From assembly GCA_021904315.1 (NCBI GenBank), contig CM038921.1, positions 14,916,590 through 14,980,589 on the forward strand: DNA of 64,000 nt, written 5' to 3'. The notes below the pieces were generated by a model. It worked only from the letters and a program-made list of their open reading frames with translations. It searched no databases and had not been told where the DNA came from. Shown here in pieces: positions 59,670-64,000 of the stretch; the stretch's first letter is position 1; each line of letters opens with the position of its first letter. Origin of the DNA: Sphagnum magellanicum. Lineage: Eukaryota > Streptophyta > Sphagnopsida > Sphagnales > Sphagnaceae. A program made the translations under genes and the position numbers.

Positions 59670-62600
59670 TCTCTCTTGATAGTGAAAACCCAAACTACAC
59701 AATGCTAGCATATTTATACAATTTTTAAATATCATGTGTGTGCAACTTTTGGCAAGAAAGTTTAACAAGTTACAAGGGGTTAGGCTTCTCTTGCCACACA
59801 ATTAAACAATCTTCACCCCATAATGAATTACACATGTTTACAAGTTTGACCTAGATTAGTCCTTTCACCAAACACCCAACCCCCACAACAATCTAGAAAT
59901 GTCCCACACCCTTCTTTATAATTAGGGTGCTCACATTTGTATATTGAACATTGTCAACCCCAATCTTGAACCTAAAAACACTTATTTCTCAACATTTACC
60001 AACCCATATTTGTATCCCCATTGATTATTTGTGTTCATGGAGGTGGACATGCCAAAAGTCCTCACCCCCACAACCAATAACTTTAATTTATTAAAAATGC
60101 AATATTTGGTTAAAATCGAATGGGATCATGCCCATGACCAAACGTCTATTCCTTATCCATGGACAATTAAATGGAAAGACCAAACACTATTTTCCTTTTA
60201 CCAATCATTTTGTATTAGGGTAAAAGATGTACATATATATGTGAATACTTTAATTTGTCATAGGGTTGGTAGTGTTCAAAATGTGTGTTTGGTAATAGGT
60301 GGGCATTTGGTGATAGGCGTTTCTACCTTATTGAATTAAATTATGTCCCTGAAGATACCCAACTCATAATTGGGGTATAAAAAATAGGTGACAAAGAGTT
60401 TTAGGAGTAGCAATTTCATGTAATCAATGAGAGGGTTAGACATGCATCCAAGAAAGTATTGTATTTTTATTTTTATTTTGGTTTTGGGGGTGAAGGAAGG
60501 TGGTGTGGGGTTTGAGATTATTTTTTTTGGGTTGTTTTCAATAGGGGACATGTAAAACATCATGGGTAACTTGTGATAGATTATAGCTTACATAAAACTA
60601 AGACCACAAGATTTAAATTAATGACATAGATACCACGTAGACAAAATGACCATTGATGGGACCTATCAAAATAAATTGCGACCTTGCGAGGTAGAGTGCA
60701 ATACTCAAGAAAAAGTTAATTTGAAAAAACACAAAACAAATATACACGTTGTGCATTTTCATTTGCTATGTAAACAAAGTTGATTCTTTTTGTTTCATGT
60801 AAGCCAAGAGAGGCATACCCATATAATAGTGCATCAATGTTTGTTAGCACTTTCATTTGCCACTTTTAATGTTTGATGACACTCTCACTTGGCATTGCAA
60901 TAGAAATTTATAGGTAGATTACAGGGCCTTCAAAAGTGTGTACTTTTTAATAAATAACATTTAGTTCATAAATTGTTTATTCCTTGTGTGTCTCTTGCAA
61001 TTTGAGGTATGTTTTCCCACCCTATTGGGGTGGGGTTTGGGGTTGTGTGGGGTTTTAATTGTCAAAAGTTTTGTTTTCCTTTCACTCTTACTTCACATTG
61101 TAATAAACATTTCTATATTGAGTGGCGTCCAAAATGTGTGGGGTTTTTTTTTAAATCATTCATGTGCCATTAGAATTTATTTATTTTTCCATTCAATCCC
61201 CATCAATGATTTTATTTCAACTTTTTGATGTTGCATCATTGGTTAGCATCCCAAGAAGGATTTAACACTAAGTGGTGACTTATTTTTAGAACTTGTTTAA
61301 ATATTGATTTTTTTATTTAAAAAAAATGCTACTAAACTAGAATCAAAGTCTAAATGTGACAAAAAAAAATAAAAATAAAATTTTCTTTTAAATTTTGGTG
61401 ATTATTTTGGAAAAAAACGATATCATCACATAATATTCCTTTAAAAAAATTGCATAAAAAAAATGTTGATTCCCATCCATTATTCAAAGTTTGCACATTG
61501 TTGAAATAGATGACATAAAGACCCCTATGAAATTAGTACCGATGGGGAAATGTCCGAAAGTGGAAGTCTTGATTAATGCAAAAAAAGTAAAAGAAAAAGC
61601 TCAAATTCTCAATTGAAAAAATACAATAGGAATTAAAGTTGGATAGATCAAAAGTTGTGCTAAAACATTTCAATGATTATCCAACCAAAAATAAAGTGAA
61701 GAAAAATCACAAATTTCAATTCAAATCTAACACCATCATTCTTTTTTCAACAATGGGATTTTAAATTTAATAAAATGGGAGTTACACAAATAATATCACG
61801 ATTTGTCAATAACTAAAACTTAAAAGTGAGGCAACAAAACGAAAAAGTAGACACTCAATTTGTCAACTAATAAGCTAAAGAAAAGGGAGATGCATAATTT
61901 GCCAACTAACACATGTTAAAATGTCAAAAAGCCTTTGACTAAAACTGAGGAGCCATTCTTGAGACCACAATTTGAAAGTACAAAACCCAATCTTTTAAAA
62001 ATACATACTACGTATTTCAAATAATCGCTAACATAAAAATCATTAAAAATATCATTTATTGTGTTATCTTGCATCATAAGTAGAAAAATTATATAGTAAT
62101 CTTAATCTTGTATTAAAAGTAGTATAACATGTAATTTTACATCTAAACAATGATGATGAACTAAATATCCAACAACCACTAATTTAATTTCTTCTCATGC
62201 ATCTTGGTTTGACAACAAATAAGGATGATGATTATCCATTAAATAGGTAAGTAGTTGAGGGAGGTTATTTTTAGTGTTTATTTGAATACTTTTGGCATTG
62301 AAGGACAATTTTTTTTTGGGTACTTAATTTTTCAATTATTTTATAATTATCTTAGGTAAATCAACTTCAATTTTAAAATAATCCTTGAAGCCTTGCATTT
62401 GCTAAACAATTCATGCGTGAATCATTTGGTTAATATTTTATCGTAATGATAATCCGATCAAGATTCTCCACTTGCAAACAACACTTCAAAGCTTTCAAGA
62501 CACTAGTAAGAAGGTTAAACATTTTAATATTTCAATTTGAACATTGAGAATCCCAATAATTTGTTTGGCAAGGAAGCCAACATTTGGAAATTGACTTTTA

Positions 62601-64000
62601 TGGGTTTGATGTTAAGCAGAAGGATTTACACACTTAAATAAGGGAATAAATAACCTTTAAGACAAAAACACCTTTCCAATAACAAGTGTGCTTGTTGACT
62701 CTTCCATGGACGTTCCAACATACCAAATATGTTAGTACCTTTTCTTCAATTTCAATAGCAGCTCCATTAAATCCATCAATTGGCATTGCGTATATTGCTT
62801 GGACAATAAAAAATGTCATCAAAAGGGGGATGACCTCTTTTGAGTTTCACATCAAATGCAAAAGGTGAGTTACATTTCCACACCCCACAAAGTTTTGCAC
62901 AACTCGTAAGGATTTGAAACAAGGATTTAACATTAAGGCCAACATATTATGAACTTGTCGAGAATGAAAAGCTTAAAAAAATGTTTGATCACCTTCACAA
63001 CCTTTATTGCAGATTTTTACAAGCTAGAGGTGGAGGCTCACATTACAACAAAAGGTATCCCTATACACCAAGTGATTTCATTGGATTATGAGTGAATTCA
63101 TTGGTTATAATGAATGGGACCTAGTGGGGAAGCAATGAATTCATTGGTCTAGTGAATGAGGACTAGTGAACTGCACCCACATTTCGTAGTGGTGATAAAA
63201 TTAGTTTTAATGTTTCATGCCCATCAACAATGAGATTTGTTTTAGCTTTCATAACCACAATTATATTTATTGTTGTAACCAAAACATCTGATAGTTATTA
63301 GTAGCCAATGATCTTTTAGCTAGTTCATCACACATGCAATCACCATAAGATTTGAGCATTGAATGATAGTTTTTACAATGTTTCACATTTGGGCCTTTGA
63401 AACTCTTTGCTTTAAAGTTAGTGTTTTCTACCTCCCATAACATAATAGTATGGCTTGTTTAAATTTTAGAATCCTTTGAAACATTATAATTTTGTTGGCA
63501 AACCTTATTTTGATAAGAATTTTCAATTTGTGGTGTCACATCCCACTTTCAATGCATGCCTTTTCTTGCTCCTTTGCATATGAGGTGAACATGTACTTAA
63601 CAAGTAATTGAAAATGTCCAAAGACAAGTTACATGTTGGGTTCATGTTCACGTTTTCAGCTATTTCACCCACTCCATCCACATTTTCATGTACAAAAACC
63701 TTGTTTTTAAACATTGCAAAAATGCCTCAAACAAAAAACCTTAATTATAAAACTGAAAACACACACACATGAAATCACAAGAAACCAACCCTAATTGCAA
63801 GGCCAAAGACACCAACACATGCAAAATCACAAGATAAAAGGATGAATAACTTATCATTTGAAACTTCTACAAAATTCAAAGCAATTGTTGTTAAAGCAAT
63901 TGTTGCACACAATGCTCATAAACAATTCCATAAAAAAATGTAAGATTGATCAAAAGGATGAAATAAGAAGGAAAACTTGACAGTTTGATTCCAATTTTCT
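59670..64000. other. AT-rich intergenic DNA to the right edge, no gene seen
   Basis: No recognisable coding sequence on either strand. The stretch 61315-61480 is the second copy of the dispersed repeat at 5870-6020. A small cluster of 'gaattcattgg' words lies at 63090-63160. Confidence 0.5.

Noticed and set aside
1..64000. CRISPR arrays, bacterial operons or prophage
   Set aside because: The tandem repeats lack regular unique spacers, and the genes are spliced plant genes.

Overview
The window is nuclear DNA from a land plant. It contains split genes with GT-AG introns, a plastid-targeted m-type thioredoxin, a plant-style SWC2/YL1 chromatin gene, a PPR relic, solo LTRs and a pogo-like DDE transposase relic. 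Gene islands are sparse (about four in 64 kb) and lie in long AT-rich DNA. Some introns are only 83-87 nt. The PPR and transposon types hint at a non-flowering plant (bryophyte, lycophyte or fern grade), but the species cannot be fixed from this sequence.

Layout. 1-2.7 kb: part of a multi-exon gene on + that runs in from the left edge; its identity is uncertain. 2.7-19.6 kb: AT-rich intergenic DNA holding one orphan HECT-ligase-like exon (7.86-7.96 kb), diverged direct repeats (9.9-12.8 kb), about 285-bp tandem repeats (13.1-13.9 kb) and a two-part minisatellite flanked by direct repeats (14.0-15.9 kb). 19.7-21.06 kb, minus strand: a two-exon chloroplast thioredoxin m gene. 21-33 kb: a gene desert with two solo LTRs of one family in opposite orientation (24.8 and 30.6 kb; the second has an intact 5-bp target duplication) and a PPR relic between them. 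33.3-36.2 kb, minus strand: a small multi-pass membrane protein gene with a non-coding first exon; a CCCTAAA-containing tandem repeat lies just beyond its GC-rich promoter. 37-42 kb: AT-rich, no gene seen. 42.4-48.6 kb, plus strand: a 12-exon SWC2/YL1 gene (540 codons in my model) carrying duplicated intron sequence and, in intron 9, a decayed piece of an RNA polymerase largest-subunit gene. 48.6-64 kb: intergenic, with an unexplained exon-like segment (54.95 kb), a possible retroelement trace (53.4-54.3 kb) and a decayed pogo-like transposase (57-59.1 kb, minus).

The functional genes serve unrelated housekeeping roles: plastid redox control, a membrane protein of unknown role, and H2A.Z deposition. 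There is no operon-like grouping. I found no convincing new molecular system. The most unusual theme is broken gene pieces (UPL-like exon, RNA polymerase fragment, PPR repeats, orphan exon) scattered through introns and intergenic DNA, next to repeat-driven expansion of introns. All exon models were worked out by eye from splice signals and frame continuity and have no transcript support.
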